A DNA stretch of 64,000 nt from Halobacillus campisalis (lineage in GTDB: Bacteria; Bacillota; Bacilli; Bacillales; Halobacillaceae). The stretch's first letter is position 1. Each line of letters starts with the position of its first letter. The DNA lies in NCBI RefSeq assembly GCF_030345335.1, contig NZ_JAPVRC010000002.1:310001-374000 (forward strand), written 5' to 3'. This document shows, in pieces, positions 8,659 to 17,501 of the stretch. The notes beneath the pieces were generated by a model. The model was not told the origin of the DNA. It saw only the letters and a program-made list of their open reading frames with translations, and ran no database searches. The position numbers and the translations under genes are program-made.

Positions 8659-10260
8659 ATGAAAGTTTCGGAAGTTTTGCATATGCCTGCCTTGGAAGGG
8701 TGCCATGTAATCGCTGGGGAAACGGGCATCGACCGTGAAATTCTGCATGTCAATATGATGGATGCACCGGATATTGCACGATTTTTAAAACCGCAGGAGC
8801 TGCTGGTGACGACTGCGTATCATGTCAAAGATCAGCCTGAGCTGCTGCTCGAACTGGTCGAAGCGATGAACGCACAAGGTTGTGCTGCGCTGGGAATTAA
8901 GACGAAGCGTTTTTTGCAAAAGATTCCTGTAGAAGTTATTAAGCTGGCAGACGAACTCGGTTTTCCCATCATAGAACTGCCGTCGTCGACATCGCTGGGA
9001 GATATCGTGAATCAGACGCTTAGCAACATATTAGATAAGAAGACCAATGAACTGCGCTTGGCTATTGATACTCATAAGCAATTCTCCCAGCATATTATGA
9101 GTGGAAAAGGGCTGCACAAATTATTGAAGAGCCTGGCTGACATGCTGCATGTTCCTGTAGCGTTACTGGATCAGTATGCGAACCCGATCGCTGCCTCTGA
9201 CCCTAAGCTGACACTCAATCATTTGGCTAAAGGGATCTATGTCAAAGGAGGGAACACTGTCCCAGAAGCAAGTCGGTACTATTCATTTTCCACGGTTCCC
9301 GATCGCCGTACATATTCTGTATTTCCTGTATTTACTCACGAAAAAAGAGCGGGCTCTCTTATAGTATTCTCGCCAATCCACAAGGAGGATCATTCCTCAC
9401 AATTGACGATTGAACAGGCCGCCAACGTCATATCATTTGAGTTGATTAAAGAAAATGCGTTGAAGCAGTATTCGCGGCGAGTCAAAAATGAATTTTTTCT
9501 AAATTTCACAGAAGGGATGTTTTCTTCACAGGAAGAAATCATCAATCGGGCAAAAGAATTCTCGCTCGAAAATAACGCTCCCTATTTTTGTGCCATCGGT
9601 AAGGTAGTGACGAAAGGGTTTAGCAGCTATACTCAAACCCAAATAGAAACCGACCAGATCTATGAACATATTGAAGAAGAACTTATAAAGTTCTCTTTAT
9701 CTACTTATTTATTCACACGGGGAGACCAATGTATTCTTCTATTCAAAGTCGATGGAAGCGCTAAGGAAAACCATGATTATGTTGTATCCTCTTTGAAGCT
9801 CATCCAGGATAATGTAAAGGATCGATTCGGTCGCTGCATTTCTTTTGGGATCAGTAACTTGTCCAGGAATTTGCTGAATGTAAGAAAAGGTTATAAGGAG
9901 GCACAAGATGCGCTTCAAACAGGTTTGCGTACAGGTGAAGAAGGATTTATTCAGAGTTATCGGACGAAGGATGTTATGGAGCTGCTCCGAGTTGTTCCAG
10001 AAGAAGATTTAAAAGAATTCTATGATAACGCTTTGAACCGGCTTGCGGGAGAGGATGAAACACTCCTGGATACACTTTTTGTCCACTTGGAAACTCATTC
10101 GCAGATTTCAGAAACAGCGAAGCGGCTGTTCGTCCATCGAAATACCGTCGTCTACCGACTTGAAAAATGTGAAGAATTACTTGGGGGTAAACTAAGCGAT
10201 GCGGAGACGACGATGCAAATCCGCTTAGCGTTAAGAATCAAAACGATGCTTGGTTTTTAA
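8659..10260 (+). CDS. pucR: PucR-type purine catabolism transcriptional regulator
   Basis: This 533-residue regulator has the N-terminal PucR domain (VSEVLHMPAL..., LLVTTAYHVKD, IIELPSSTSLGDIVNQ; residues 3-125), a middle sensor-like region, and a C-terminal PucR helix-turn-helix (ETAKRLFVHRNTVVYRLEKCEELLG, about 485-510). In B. subtilis PucR activates the uric-acid and allantoin genes when better nitrogen is absent; the same role is expected for allB-pucG, allC and uraD-uricase-hiuH here. The ATG at 8659 has GGAG eight bases upstream; a GTG at 8650 is an alternative. The region between allC and pucR is A+T-rich and should hold both divergent promoters. Confidence 0.9.
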   Translation: MKVSEVLHMPALEGCHVIAGETGIDREILHVNMMDAPDIARFLKPQELLVTTAYHVKDQPELLLELVEAMNAQGCAALGIKTKRFLQKIPVEVIKLADELGFPIIELPSSTSLGDIVNQTLSNILDKKTNELRLAIDTHKQFSQHIMSGKGLHKLLKSLADMLHVPVALLDQYANPIAASDPKLTLNHLAKGIYVKGGNTVPEASRYYSFSTVPDRRTYSVFPVFTHEKRAGSLIVFSPIHKEDHSSQLTIEQAANVISFELIKENALKQYSRRVKNEFFLNFTEGMFSSQEEIINRAKEFSLENNAPYFCAIGKVVTKGFSSYTQTQIETDQIYEHIEEELIKFSLSTYLFTRGDQCILLFKVDGSAKENHDYVVSSLKLIQDNVKDRFGRCISFGISNLSRNLLNVRKGYKEAQDALQTGLRTGEEGFIQSYRTKDVMELLRVVPEEDLKEFYDNALNRLAGEDETLLDTLFVHLETHSQISETAKRLFVHRNTVVYRLEKCEELLGGKLSDAETTMQIRLALRIKTMLGF

Positions 10261-10373
10261 TGATTTTTTTTATGGCTATGTTAAAGATGGTTGTTGATGT
10301 TCATAAGAGAGTTATTCAACAATATGGCAGAATAGTTTAAGACTTGATTTCGAGACATTGTGTGAGTGGATCA

Positions 10374-10492
10374 GGGCGGCGGGGAATGAGTCGCTTTCCG
10401 TGGGAGCGCGGTGAGCTTCCTCGGACGTCCCGTCCTGCGGGATCTCACCAAGCACTCTTTTCCCACAGGAGTCTCCCCATTCCCCGCCGCCC
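10374..10492 (+). repeat. Large hairpin repeat, class GGGCGGCGG (copy C)
   Basis: This 119-nt hairpin is a near-identical inverted copy of the one at 7007-7125, closed by the same 14-nt outer arms. Confidence 0.85.
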
Positions 10493-10896
10493 CTCACTAT
10501 AGATGGGCTTTACGAAATCCAAATAAGAAAATTTCAGACATTCTATTCCATGCTCAACTCAACAATCAGCAACAGAAGAGAATTCCTCCTCTTCTGTTCG
10601 ATAAGGGGCCATCGAATTTCTTCGTTCCTCGTGTTGCCTTTATCAGCTCAGTCCATGCCACTGAACGAAAGATGTACTTCGCTAAATCACTTGAAAAGCA
10701 CCTTCTTAGTAATAGTGGGGGCATTAAACTCCAGTGCTTTGGTTATAGCATTTTAGTGTAAAAACTTCCTACACTTTAAGGCAATTCCCGGCATTTTCTT
10801 GCATACAGAAGTCTCGCCAGTTATCACTCAAAGGTAGTTGTTTTTTTTAGTGAAGCACTGCCTCAAATGTTTCCATAATCCTCACAAGGGCAAGAA

Positions 10897-11009
10897 GGTC
10901 CGGGAAATGCGAGACTCCTATGGGATAATAGTACATGGTGAGATCCCGGAGGGCGTCAGCCCGAGGAAGCTCACCGTACGCCCATGGAAAGCGAGTGATT
11001 TCCCGGACC
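10897..11009 (-). repeat. Large hairpin repeat, class GGTCCGGG (copy D)
   Basis: This 113-nt hairpin is an inverted near-copy of the one at 6659-6772, with the same 12-nt outer arms. Confidence 0.85.
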
Positions 11010-11244
11010 TTCAACTACTATCATTGCGACGGAAACAGCCCGATTATCTCGAAACTGAGTCTTCCACTAACGGGAGCTTTTATGAATATCAACACGGATT
11101 AACAGAGCTTTTTATAAAGAATTATGCATAATGCTCATTTACAGACCAGATAATTGTATAAAGTGAATAATGACAATTTTCAGATAAATATCTATGATAG
11201 GAATTATACATTGTAGCAGAAGGAGTGAGGGGGAGGTGAGAGTA

Positions 11245-11739
11245 GTGAATATAAGAGAGATCAACGAAATGAGTGATCAGGATTTTGCGAATTGTCTCGG
11301 CAAAGTCTTTGAGGATTCTCCCTGGGTGGCGGTGAAAGCTGCCCAGTTTCGACCCTATCCTTCATTAGATGCTCTTCATCAAAGAATGGTCGAGATTGTA
11401 AGCAACGCTCCGGAAGAAGAAAAATTGGAGCTCATCCGCATCCACCCGAACCTGGGTGACAATATTCAAATGAGTGAGGACTCCGTCCGTGAACAGCAGG
11501 GGGCCGGACTTAAGAACTTATCAGAGGAGGAGTTTGCAAGCTTCCAGTCATTGAATGAGCGATATACAAAGAAATTCGGCTTTCCTTTTATTTTTGCTGT
11601 GAAGGGCAAGTATAAGGACGATATTCATGAAGCATTGAAAGAGAGAGTCGATAACTCCGAAACGGAAGAATTTGATAAAGCTTTATCTGAAATTTATAAA
11701 ATTGCCAGGTTCCGTCTACAAGATAAACTAATGGCTTGA
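11245..11739 (+). CDS. uraD: OHCU decarboxylase
   Basis: This 164-residue protein decarboxylates 2-oxo-4-hydroxy-4-carboxy-5-ureidoimidazoline to S-allantoin. Family signatures are FEDSPWVAVKAAQFRPYPS near residue 26, IRIHPNLGD with the catalytic His, EQQGAGLKNLSEEEFASFQSLNERYTKKFGFPFIFAVKG, and an alpha-helical tail. The start is a GTG at 11245, six bases after GGGAGGTG. In B. subtilis this activity is the N-terminal half of PucL fused to uricase; here it is a separate gene 13 bases before the uricase gene. It opens the uraD-uricase-hiuH operon. Confidence 0.92.
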   Translation: MNIREINEMSDQDFANCLGKVFEDSPWVAVKAAQFRPYPSLDALHQRMVEIVSNAPEEEKLELIRIHPNLGDNIQMSEDSVREQQGAGLKNLSEEEFASFQSLNERYTKKFGFPFIFAVKGKYKDDIHEALKERVDNSETEEFDKALSEIYKIARFRLQDKLMA

Positions 11740-11752
11740 AGGAGAGAATCGA

Positions 11753-12733
11753 ATGGATATTCCATCAAATGAACGCACCATGTATTATGGAAAAAGAGAC
11801 GTGTTTGCTTATCGTACATATATGACACCTCTACGCGGTGTAAAACAAATTCCCGAGTCGAACTACAGCGGAAATGAAAATATTGTGTTCGGATTAAACG
11901 TTAGTGTAAGGGTTGGAGGGGAAGAATTTTTACCTTCATTCACAGAAGGTGACAACTCGATGGTCGTAGCGACCGATTCGATGAAAAATTTCATCCAATG
12001 GCATCTAGCCAGCTATGAAGGATCAACGACCGAAGGCTTTATCTCTTATGCAGCACATGCGTTTCTGGAAAAGTATCCTCACTTCGAAAGTGTACAGATG
12101 ATCGGTGAAGAAATTCCCTTTGAAGCGGCCAGTGCCAGTACAAAGGAAGGACTTGTTCCTAGTAACCTAGTATTCAAACATTCCCGCGATGAACGTTCAC
12201 AGGCAATGATTGAACTAGTGCGAAGCGGTGACGGGATTCATGTGAAGCACCAACAAAGTTCTTTATTGGATTTACAGCTGATCAAAGTGAAAGGGAATTC
12301 GTTCGTCGGCTATATACGGGATGAATATACGACCCTCCCGGAAGATGGCAACCGTCCTTTATTCATTTACTTGAACCTCCATTGGCAATATGAGAAAGAG
12401 GAGCACGCCACAGGTGCAGAGCCGTCCCAATATACGGCCGCTGCTCAAATCAAAGATATAGCCGCAAGCGTGTTTCATGAAAAAACAACTCCATCTATCC
12501 AGTCATTGATCTACCATATTGGCTGCCGTGTTTTAGAGAGATTTCCTCAGCTTAAGGACGTGACTTTTGAATCGCAGAACCGCACGTGGGAAACCGTAGT
12601 TGAAGACATCCCGGGGTCCGAAGGGAAAGTTTATACGGAACCGCGTCCACCATATGGCTTTCAAGAGTTCACAGTCACTCAGGAGGATGCTGCGAAGGAG
12701 AAAGAAAAACAAACCGTATCCTCTGAAAAATAA
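11753..12733 (+). CDS. pucL: Urate oxidase (uricase)
   Basis: This 326-residue cofactor-free oxidase converts urate and O2 to 5-hydroxyisourate and H2O2. The family pattern YYGKRDVFAYRTYMTPLRGV at the N-terminus, VVATDSMKNFIQWHLASY near residue 65, the PSNLVFKHSRDERS stretch, and the C-terminal T-fold half (AAQIKDIAASVFH, SIQSLIYHIG) are present. Length matches the Bacillus uricase domain without the decarboxylase fusion. It is preceded by GGAGAG and followed by hiuH 22 bases on. H2O2 produced here would need removal, but no catalase is in the window. Confidence 0.92.
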   Translation: MDIPSNERTMYYGKRDVFAYRTYMTPLRGVKQIPESNYSGNENIVFGLNVSVRVGGEEFLPSFTEGDNSMVVATDSMKNFIQWHLASYEGSTTEGFISYAAHAFLEKYPHFESVQMIGEEIPFEAASASTKEGLVPSNLVFKHSRDERSQAMIELVRSGDGIHVKHQQSSLLDLQLIKVKGNSFVGYIRDEYTTLPEDGNRPLFIYLNLHWQYEKEEHATGAEPSQYTAAAQIKDIAASVFHEKTTPSIQSLIYHIGCRVLERFPQLKDVTFESQNRTWETVVEDIPGSEGKVYTEPRPPYGFQEFTVTQEDAAKEKEKQTVSSEK

Positions 12734-12755
12734 TAGGTTATAGCGAGGGATCAAT

Positions 12756-13109
12756 ATGGCAGGATTAACTACGCATGTACTTGATTTGACTCATGGGACC
12801 CCTGCGGACCATGTAGAGATAGACTTATATACTATCAAAGGAAAGAACAAAGAACATATCAAAACTGACACGACCAATCTCGACGGCCGCCTGGATACTC
12901 CTTTATTAACTGAATTAGAAATTCACCAAGGAGAGTTTGAAATCGTGTTTCATATCGGTAGTTATTTTAAGAGGAAAGGGGTAGAGCTTGAGGAACCGAA
13001 TTTCTTACATGCTGTTCCTGTCCGGTTCGGTATAAGCAAGCCGGACTCCCACTATCACGTTCCTTTATTAGTGTCACCGTGGGGGTATCAAGTGTATAGA
13101 GGCAGCTGA
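12756..13109 (+). CDS. hiuH: 5-hydroxyisourate hydrolase
   Basis: This 117-residue transthyretin-related protein hydrolyses 5-hydroxyisourate to OHCU. The start GLTTHVLDLTHGTPA carries the active-site His. The C-terminus YHVPLLVSPWGYQVYRGS ends with the Tyr-Arg-Gly-Ser signature of the hydrolase family. The gene ends the operon and is followed by a strong terminator. With uricase and UraD it forms the three-step urate-to-S-allantoin module. Confidence 0.95.
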   Translation: MAGLTTHVLDLTHGTPADHVEIDLYTIKGKNKEHIKTDTTNLDGRLDTPLLTELEIHQGEFEIVFHIGSYFKRKGVELEEPNFLHAVPVRFGISKPDSHYHVPLLVSPWGYQVYRGS

Positions 13110-13128
13110 ATAAAACGAATCTTTTAAA

Positions 13129-13187
13129 CAGAGGAGGGATTCATACAGGTTACTGTCCTGTATGAAATCCCTCCTCTGCTTTTTTTG
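13129..13187 (+). terminator. Rho-independent terminator of the urate operon
   Basis: A long stem (CAGAGGAGGGAT..TCATACAGG, loop TTACTGT, and complement) is followed by seven T residues, 20 bases after hiuH. Confidence 0.9.
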
Positions 13188-13475
13188 GTAAACCTGCTAA
13201 TATATGAACCTAAGCTTGAGCAAGTATAGGACAGCATTCGAATTTGTATTTCTCAATTTATGACAAAAACCTCCTAAAAACTTTATTGCAGAAGTTATAA
13301 TTCCTCAAAAATATACAGAAAAAAGGTTATATCTGGTCGAAATTTAAATGTTTTTGTTTTCATTTTCTAAAAAAGAAGTATAATGAACTTATAAGTGAAA
13401 GAATTTTCTGATTATTTACCACTCCACCATACATATGCTGATCCCCTCAGCATAACTAAAAAAGAGGTGAGTGAG
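13188..13475 (+). promoter_or_regulatory. Leader region of the polysaccharide deacetylase gene
   Basis: TATAAT at 13379-13384 is a good -10 element, though its -35 partner is weak. A compact hairpin TATGCTGA-TCCCC-TCAGCATA lies at 13434-13454, just before the ribosome binding site, and could influence translation. The remainder is A+T-rich with nothing else evident. Confidence 0.45.
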
Positions 13476-14660
13476 ATGAATGCGAAATTACTGCGGTTAA
13501 GTGTCCTCTTTATTCTATTGATCGCTTTCACCCTGCCTTTCTCTCCGCAAGTAGAAGGAGCCAGCTCTCAGTTTGTTACAAAAGGAAACACTTCAAGCAA
13601 AGTAGTTGCTTTAACCTTCGATGACGGCGCAGATGGAACAAATGTCGAAAACATTCTCCAAACACTTTCATCCAACAATGTGAAATCCACTTTTTTCCTT
13701 ACTGGTTCAGGTACAAACCATCATCCTCAAAAAATCAAAAACATCGTGTCAAAAGGACATGAAATTGGAAACCACTCCTATAGCCATCCAGACTTCACCA
13801 AACTTACGGCTGCTCAAATCAAGGACGAGCTTGAGCGTACGGAAGACATTATAAAGAGTACGACAGGTCGTTCGACTAAGCCTCTTTTTCGCGCTCCATT
13901 CGGTGCTGTCAATTCTTCTGTTCTCTCAGCAGTCGGCAATGCCGGGTATAAGCACACCATTCATTGGAATATTGATACGGTTGATTGGAAGGGAAATTCA
14001 GCCGCTGATATTCGCAACCGGGTACTTAACAATATCGTACCTGGGTCGATCGTACTGATGCATACGGGGGCAGGTGCATCCGGAACACCTGGTGCTTTGC
14101 CGGGGATTATTAGTAATCTGAAAAATCAAGGGTATCAATTTGTTACCGTCTCTAACTTATTGAATAGCGGGGAATTATCTTCCACTGGTACTCATACGGT
14201 AAAAGCCGGAGACACACTTTACAGTCTAGCTCTTAAGTACAACACTTCGGTAAGTAAAATCGCGGCAGAGAATCAGCTGGATAATGTGAACTTTCTTCGT
14301 ATCGGACAAGTACTGAAGATACCAGGGGAATCAACCGCGCCGCCGAACAGCCCAGCAACCTATACGGTGAAATCAGGGGATACACTGTATAGCATTGCAC
14401 GTAAATATAATACAACCGTGTCTGAAATTACTTCCGTGAATCAAATTAGAAACGCAGCATTAATTCAGGTTGGACAGGTGCTTACGATTCCAAATGGATC
14501 GACCTCTGAGCCAGCTGCTCAAACGTATACTGTTAAAACAGGAGATACACTTTACAGCATTGCCTTGAGGTTCGGAACGACTGTGCAGAAAATCGCATCT
14601 GCCAACAACATTTCAAATCCTAGCTTCATACGTCCAGGCATGAAGTTGTCTATTTCTTAG
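13476..14660 (+). CDS. Exported polysaccharide deacetylase with three LysM repeats
   Basis: This 394-residue protein has a signal peptide (about residues 1-27, ending PQVEGASS), a NodB/polysaccharide deacetylase domain and three C-terminal LysM repeats that bind peptidoglycan. Deacetylase motifs are intact: TFDDG (Asp pair), GNHSYSH (zinc His pair), RAPFGAVN, IDTVDWKG and IVLMHTG. Each LysM begins HTVKAGDTLYSLA-like or YTVKSGDTLYSIA-like, separated by short Pro/Ser linkers. It probably removes acetyl groups from cell-wall glycan. ATG 13476 follows AGAGGTG; an earlier in-frame start would place 27 polar residues before the signal peptide. It is a single gene ending at a terminator. Confidence 0.9.
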   Translation: MNAKLLRLSVLFILLIAFTLPFSPQVEGASSQFVTKGNTSSKVVALTFDDGADGTNVENILQTLSSNNVKSTFFLTGSGTNHHPQKIKNIVSKGHEIGNHSYSHPDFTKLTAAQIKDELERTEDIIKSTTGRSTKPLFRAPFGAVNSSVLSAVGNAGYKHTIHWNIDTVDWKGNSAADIRNRVLNNIVPGSIVLMHTGAGASGTPGALPGIISNLKNQGYQFVTVSNLLNSGELSSTGTHTVKAGDTLYSLALKYNTSVSKIAAENQLDNVNFLRIGQVLKIPGESTAPPNSPATYTVKSGDTLYSIARKYNTTVSEITSVNQIRNAALIQVGQVLTIPNGSTSEPAAQTYTVKTGDTLYSIALRFGTTVQKIASANNISNPSFIRPGMKLSIS

Positions 14661-14978
14661 GTTGACTCAACATCTGAAAATGCAAAAAAAGTGAAATGAA
14701 CAACATATCAAAGATATACTAAAACCTCATAAACACAAAAAGAGGCTGGTTTATATCTAAGTAGTTCCGTTTCTGTGGAGAAACATACGAAATAACATAC
14801 TCATGAGCAGACCAAATCGCATATGATTTGGTCTGCTGTTTTTTGTATGTATATCAACGGTTGTTGTGTATGGTCACTTGTATTAGTATAGTCGGAACTC
14901 TAGTAACCTAATGATAAAAGCTGTGGTGAGCGTGCTAGTGTCTATGGTATTTATAGACCAAGTAGGTAATTGTAAAAT
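14661..14978. other. Intergenic region with one terminator
   Basis: Besides the hairpin at 14806-14846 there is only A+T-rich sequence; from about 14970 it runs into a lone end of the interspersed element family. Confidence 0.5.
14806..14846 (+). terminator. Rho-independent terminator
   Basis: A 13-bp stem AGCAGACCAAATC / GATTTGGTCTGCT with a six-base loop is followed by GTTTTTTG, 146 bases after the deacetylase gene. Confidence 0.8.
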
Positions 14979-15590
14979 TTGTTAAGGTTTGTTCTTAAAC
15001 TAACTGGCAGTATAGTGGAAGACTTGATTTCAAGACATTGGGTGAAATCGAGCACACCTGACTTATATGCGCAAAGAGTGGAACGAAGTGAATTTTTAAC
15101 GAAACATGTGAAGAAGTACGTTGCCAAGAAAGGAAAAGTTCTTGAAGCCGGTCGTAATGTAGGACGTAATCTCAACCATCTTTTCAGTCACGGATATAAA
15201 GACGTGACGGGGATTGAAATCAGTGAGAAAGCAGTAAAAGCAATGAAAAAAACATATCCTCAACTTGCGAAAAAAGCGAATACCATTCATTCACCAGTAG
15301 AAAATGTTATTAAAACACTCCCGACTGATGGTTTTGATTTAGTCTTCTCAATGGTTGTATTGGAACATATTCACCCGGACAGTGACTGGATCCTTGAAGA
15401 AATCGCAAGAATATCAGGAGAGTATTTGATCACTATTGAAGCCGAAACGGCTGCCAACTGGCGTTTTTTCCCGAGGAACTATAAGGAGATTTTTGAGAAA
15501 TACGGATTCCGGCAAGTGGAGGAAAAGAGCTGTGAAGAGGGCGGGTTGGAACATTACACGCTCCGAGTGTTCAAAAAGAAAGGGAAGTAG
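14979..15590 (+). CDS. SAM-dependent class I methyltransferase, 5' end derived from a repeat
   Basis: The 203-codon frame contains a Rossmann methyltransferase: motif I VLEAGRNVGRNL (about residue 50), then GIEIS, then DLVFSMVVLEHIHPD (motif IV-V region). The substrate is unknown. The first 20 codons overlap sequence that is a terminus of the interspersed repeat family (GGCAGTATAGTGGAAGACTT and on). The true N-terminus is therefore doubtful: the frame could start at GTG 15042, which has no convincing ribosome binding site, or the repeat may have replaced the original 5' end. From Pro26 onwards the protein looks normal. Confidence 0.7.
   Translation: MLRFVLKLTGSIVEDLISRHWVKSSTPDLYAQRVERSEFLTKHVKKYVAKKGKVLEAGRNVGRNLNHLFSHGYKDVTGIEISEKAVKAMKKTYPQLAKKANTIHSPVENVIKTLPTDGFDLVFSMVVLEHIHPDSDWILEEIARISGEYLITIEAETAANWRFFPRNYKEIFEKYGFRQVEEKSCEEGGLEHYTLRVFKKKGK
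14990..15042 (+). repeat. Solitary terminus of the interspersed element family
   Basis: The stretch GGCAGTATAGTGGAAGACTT, continuing GATTTCAAGACATT, closely matches the left-end block of the elements at 10320, 37370 and 48360. No hairpin core follows. Confidence 0.65.
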
Positions 15591-15598
15591 CTGAAAAT

Positions 15599-15632
15599 AC
15601 CTGCTGGAAAATATCCGGCGGGTTCTTTTGTT
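15599..15632 (+). terminator. Probable terminator
   Basis: ACCTGCTGG pairs with CCGGCGGGT (one G-T pair) across AAAATAT, and TTCTTTTG follows, right after the methyltransferase gene. Confidence 0.5.
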
Positions 15633-15827
15633 CTCGCTGATCTTTTTGCTGATGTTAATGTAAAAAAATAGTGGGTAGTGTATATACTTTTTGTGCTACT
15701 ATGAGCTTATAGATGAAAGAATATGATGGGACTGGAACACATGAGGTCTTTTCATTGCCCATATAGTAGGTCATGCACCCTTTTTGACGTAAGGGCAGAG
15801 AAATGAATGAAGAGAGGGGCAGGTTTG

Positions 15828-17501
15828 ATGGATAAAGATCAATCCAAAAAAGTAAAACAGTTCGAAGGGACGAAATTGCATACAAAAGGATGGATTCAGG
15901 AAGCGGCTTTAAGGATGTTGAATAATAATCTTCATCCTGATGTTGCTGAGAACCCTGATGAACTCGTCGTTTATGGAGGAATCGGCAAGGCGGCGCGAAA
16001 CTGGGACTGTTACGAAGCGATCGTTGAGTCTCTTACAAACCTTGAAAATGATGAAACCTTACTTATTCAATCTGGCAAACCAGTCGCTGTGTTCCGCTCG
16101 CATGAAGATGCTCCTAAAGTTTTGATCGCCAACTCCAACTTGGTACCAGCCTGGGCGAATTGGGACCATTTTCATGAGCTTGATCAGAAAGGTTTGATGA
16201 TGTATGGACAAATGACGGCTGGAAGCTGGATTTATATCGGTAGTCAGGGGATTGTTCAAGGAACATATGAAACCTTTGCCGAATGTGCAAAACAACATTT
16301 TAACGGAAGCTTAAAAGGAACGATTACACTGACATCCGGACTAGGTGGTATGGGTGGAGCACAACCTTTGGCTGTAACGTTGAACGGAGGGGTCTGCATC
16401 GCTGTTGAAGTCGACCCGCAACGGATTCAGCGTCGAATAGACACGAAATACTTAGATGTTTCTACTGATAATATAGATGAAGCCATTCAGTTAGCAAAAG
16501 AAGCCCGCGACCAAAAGAAAGCGCTATCAATCGGACTGCTCGGAAATGCGGCTGAACTGCTGCCGAAGATGCTGTCAAATGAGTTTATTCCTGACGTACT
16601 GACAGACCAGACCTCAGCTCATGACCCCCTTCATGGATACGTTCCGGTTGACATGAGTTTAAAAGAAGCTGAACAACTGCGTAAAACAGAGCCTAAAACT
16701 TATATTCAACGTTCCAAACTAAGCATTGCTGTTCATGTCCAGGCTATGCTTGATATGCAAAAGAAAGGTGCAGTAACGTTCGATTATGGAAACAACATCC
16801 GACAGGTCGCAAAGGATGAAGGGATCGAAGCGGCGTTTGACTTCCCAGGCTTTGTCCCCGCTTACATCCGGCCGCAGTTTTGCGAAGGAAAAGGACCGTT
16901 CCGCTGGGTCGCGTTATCTGGTGATCCTGAAGATATTTATAAGACCGATGAAGTGATTTTACGTGAGTTTAGTGATAACGAACACTTGTGCAACTGGATT
17001 CGGATGGCTCGTGAGAAAATCAGTTTCCAAGGGTTACCTGCCCGTATTTGCTGGTTAGGATATGGTGAGCGTACGAGATTCGGGAAAATCATTAACGACA
17101 TGGTGGCAAGCGGAGAACTGAGCGCACCTATCGTTATCGGCCGTGACCATTTAGATTCCGGATCTGTCGCTTCTCCAAATAGAGAAACAGAATCAATGAA
17201 AGATGGCAGTGACGCTGTTGCCGACTGGCCGATCTTGAACGCTATGATCAACAGCGTGGGTGGAGCAAGCTGGGTCAGTGTTCATCATGGAGGCGGTGTC
17301 GGGATGGGCTACTCTCTGCATGCGGGAATGGTTATTGTAGCTGACGGCACAAAAGGGGCAGCACAGCGGCTGGAGCGAGTATTGACTACAGACCCAGGAA
17401 TGGGCGTTATACGTCACGTGGACGCAGGCTATGCTATCGCTGAACAGACAGCTCGTAAACAAGGAATCCAAATCCCGATGCTTAAGGAGGAGTCCGAATG
17501 A
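15828..17501 (+). CDS. hutU: Urocanate hydratase
   Basis: This 557-residue NAD-dependent enzyme converts urocanate to imidazolonepropionate in the histidine utilisation pathway. The family backbone is clear: [56 protein letters not shown] (NAD-binding glycine-rich region), [16 protein letters not shown] with the active-site Asp/His, and [16 protein letters not shown] prefer ATG 15828, downstream of GAGAGGGG, over ATG 15807. It opens the hutU-hutI-hutG operon, overlapping hutI by four bases. In B. subtilis hutU follows hutH; here hutP-hutH lie at the other end of the cluster. Confidence 0.95.
   Translation: MDKDQSKKVKQFEGTKLHTKGWIQEAALRMLNNNLHPDVAENPDELVVYGGIGKAARNWDCYEAIVESLTNLENDETLLIQSGKPVAVFRSHEDAPKVLIANSNLVPAWANWDHFHELDQKGLMMYGQMTAGSWIYIGSQGIVQGTYETFAECAKQHFNGSLKGTITLTSGLGGMGGAQPLAVTLNGGVCIAVEVDPQRIQRRIDTKYLDVSTDNIDEAIQLAKEARDQKKALSIGLLGNAAELLPKMLSNEFIPDVLTDQTSAHDPLHGYVPVDMSLKEAEQLRKTEPKTYIQRSKLSIAVHVQAMLDMQKKGAVTFDYGNNIRQVAKDEGIEAAFDFPGFVPAYIRPQFCEGKGPFRWVALSGDPEDIYKTDEVILREFSDNEHLCNWIRMAREKISFQGLPARICWLGYGERTRFGKIINDMVASGELSAPIVIGRDHLDSGSVASPNRETESMKDGSDAVADWPILNAMINSVGGASWVSVHHGGGVGMGYSLHAGMVIVADGTKGAAQRLERVLTTDPGMGVIRHVDAGYAIAEQTARKQGIQIPMLKEESE

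Larger units (their letters stand above)
10291..11094. repeat. Composite interspersed element, copy 2 (inverted relative to copy 1)
   Basis: The element lies between pucR and uraD. Its left end TTGTTGATGTTCATAAG and its right end TATGAATATCAACA mirror the ends of copy 1. It carries a GGGCGGCGG-class hairpin, then a spacer sharing tracts such as GGCATTAAACTCCAGTGC (inverted) with copy 1, then a GGTCCGGG-class hairpin. Confidence 0.75.

Noticed and set aside
15721-15827. Possible second HutP site upstream of hutU
   Set aside because: There are TAG triplets near 15774 but not three at 4-nt spacing, and no convincing terminator follows.
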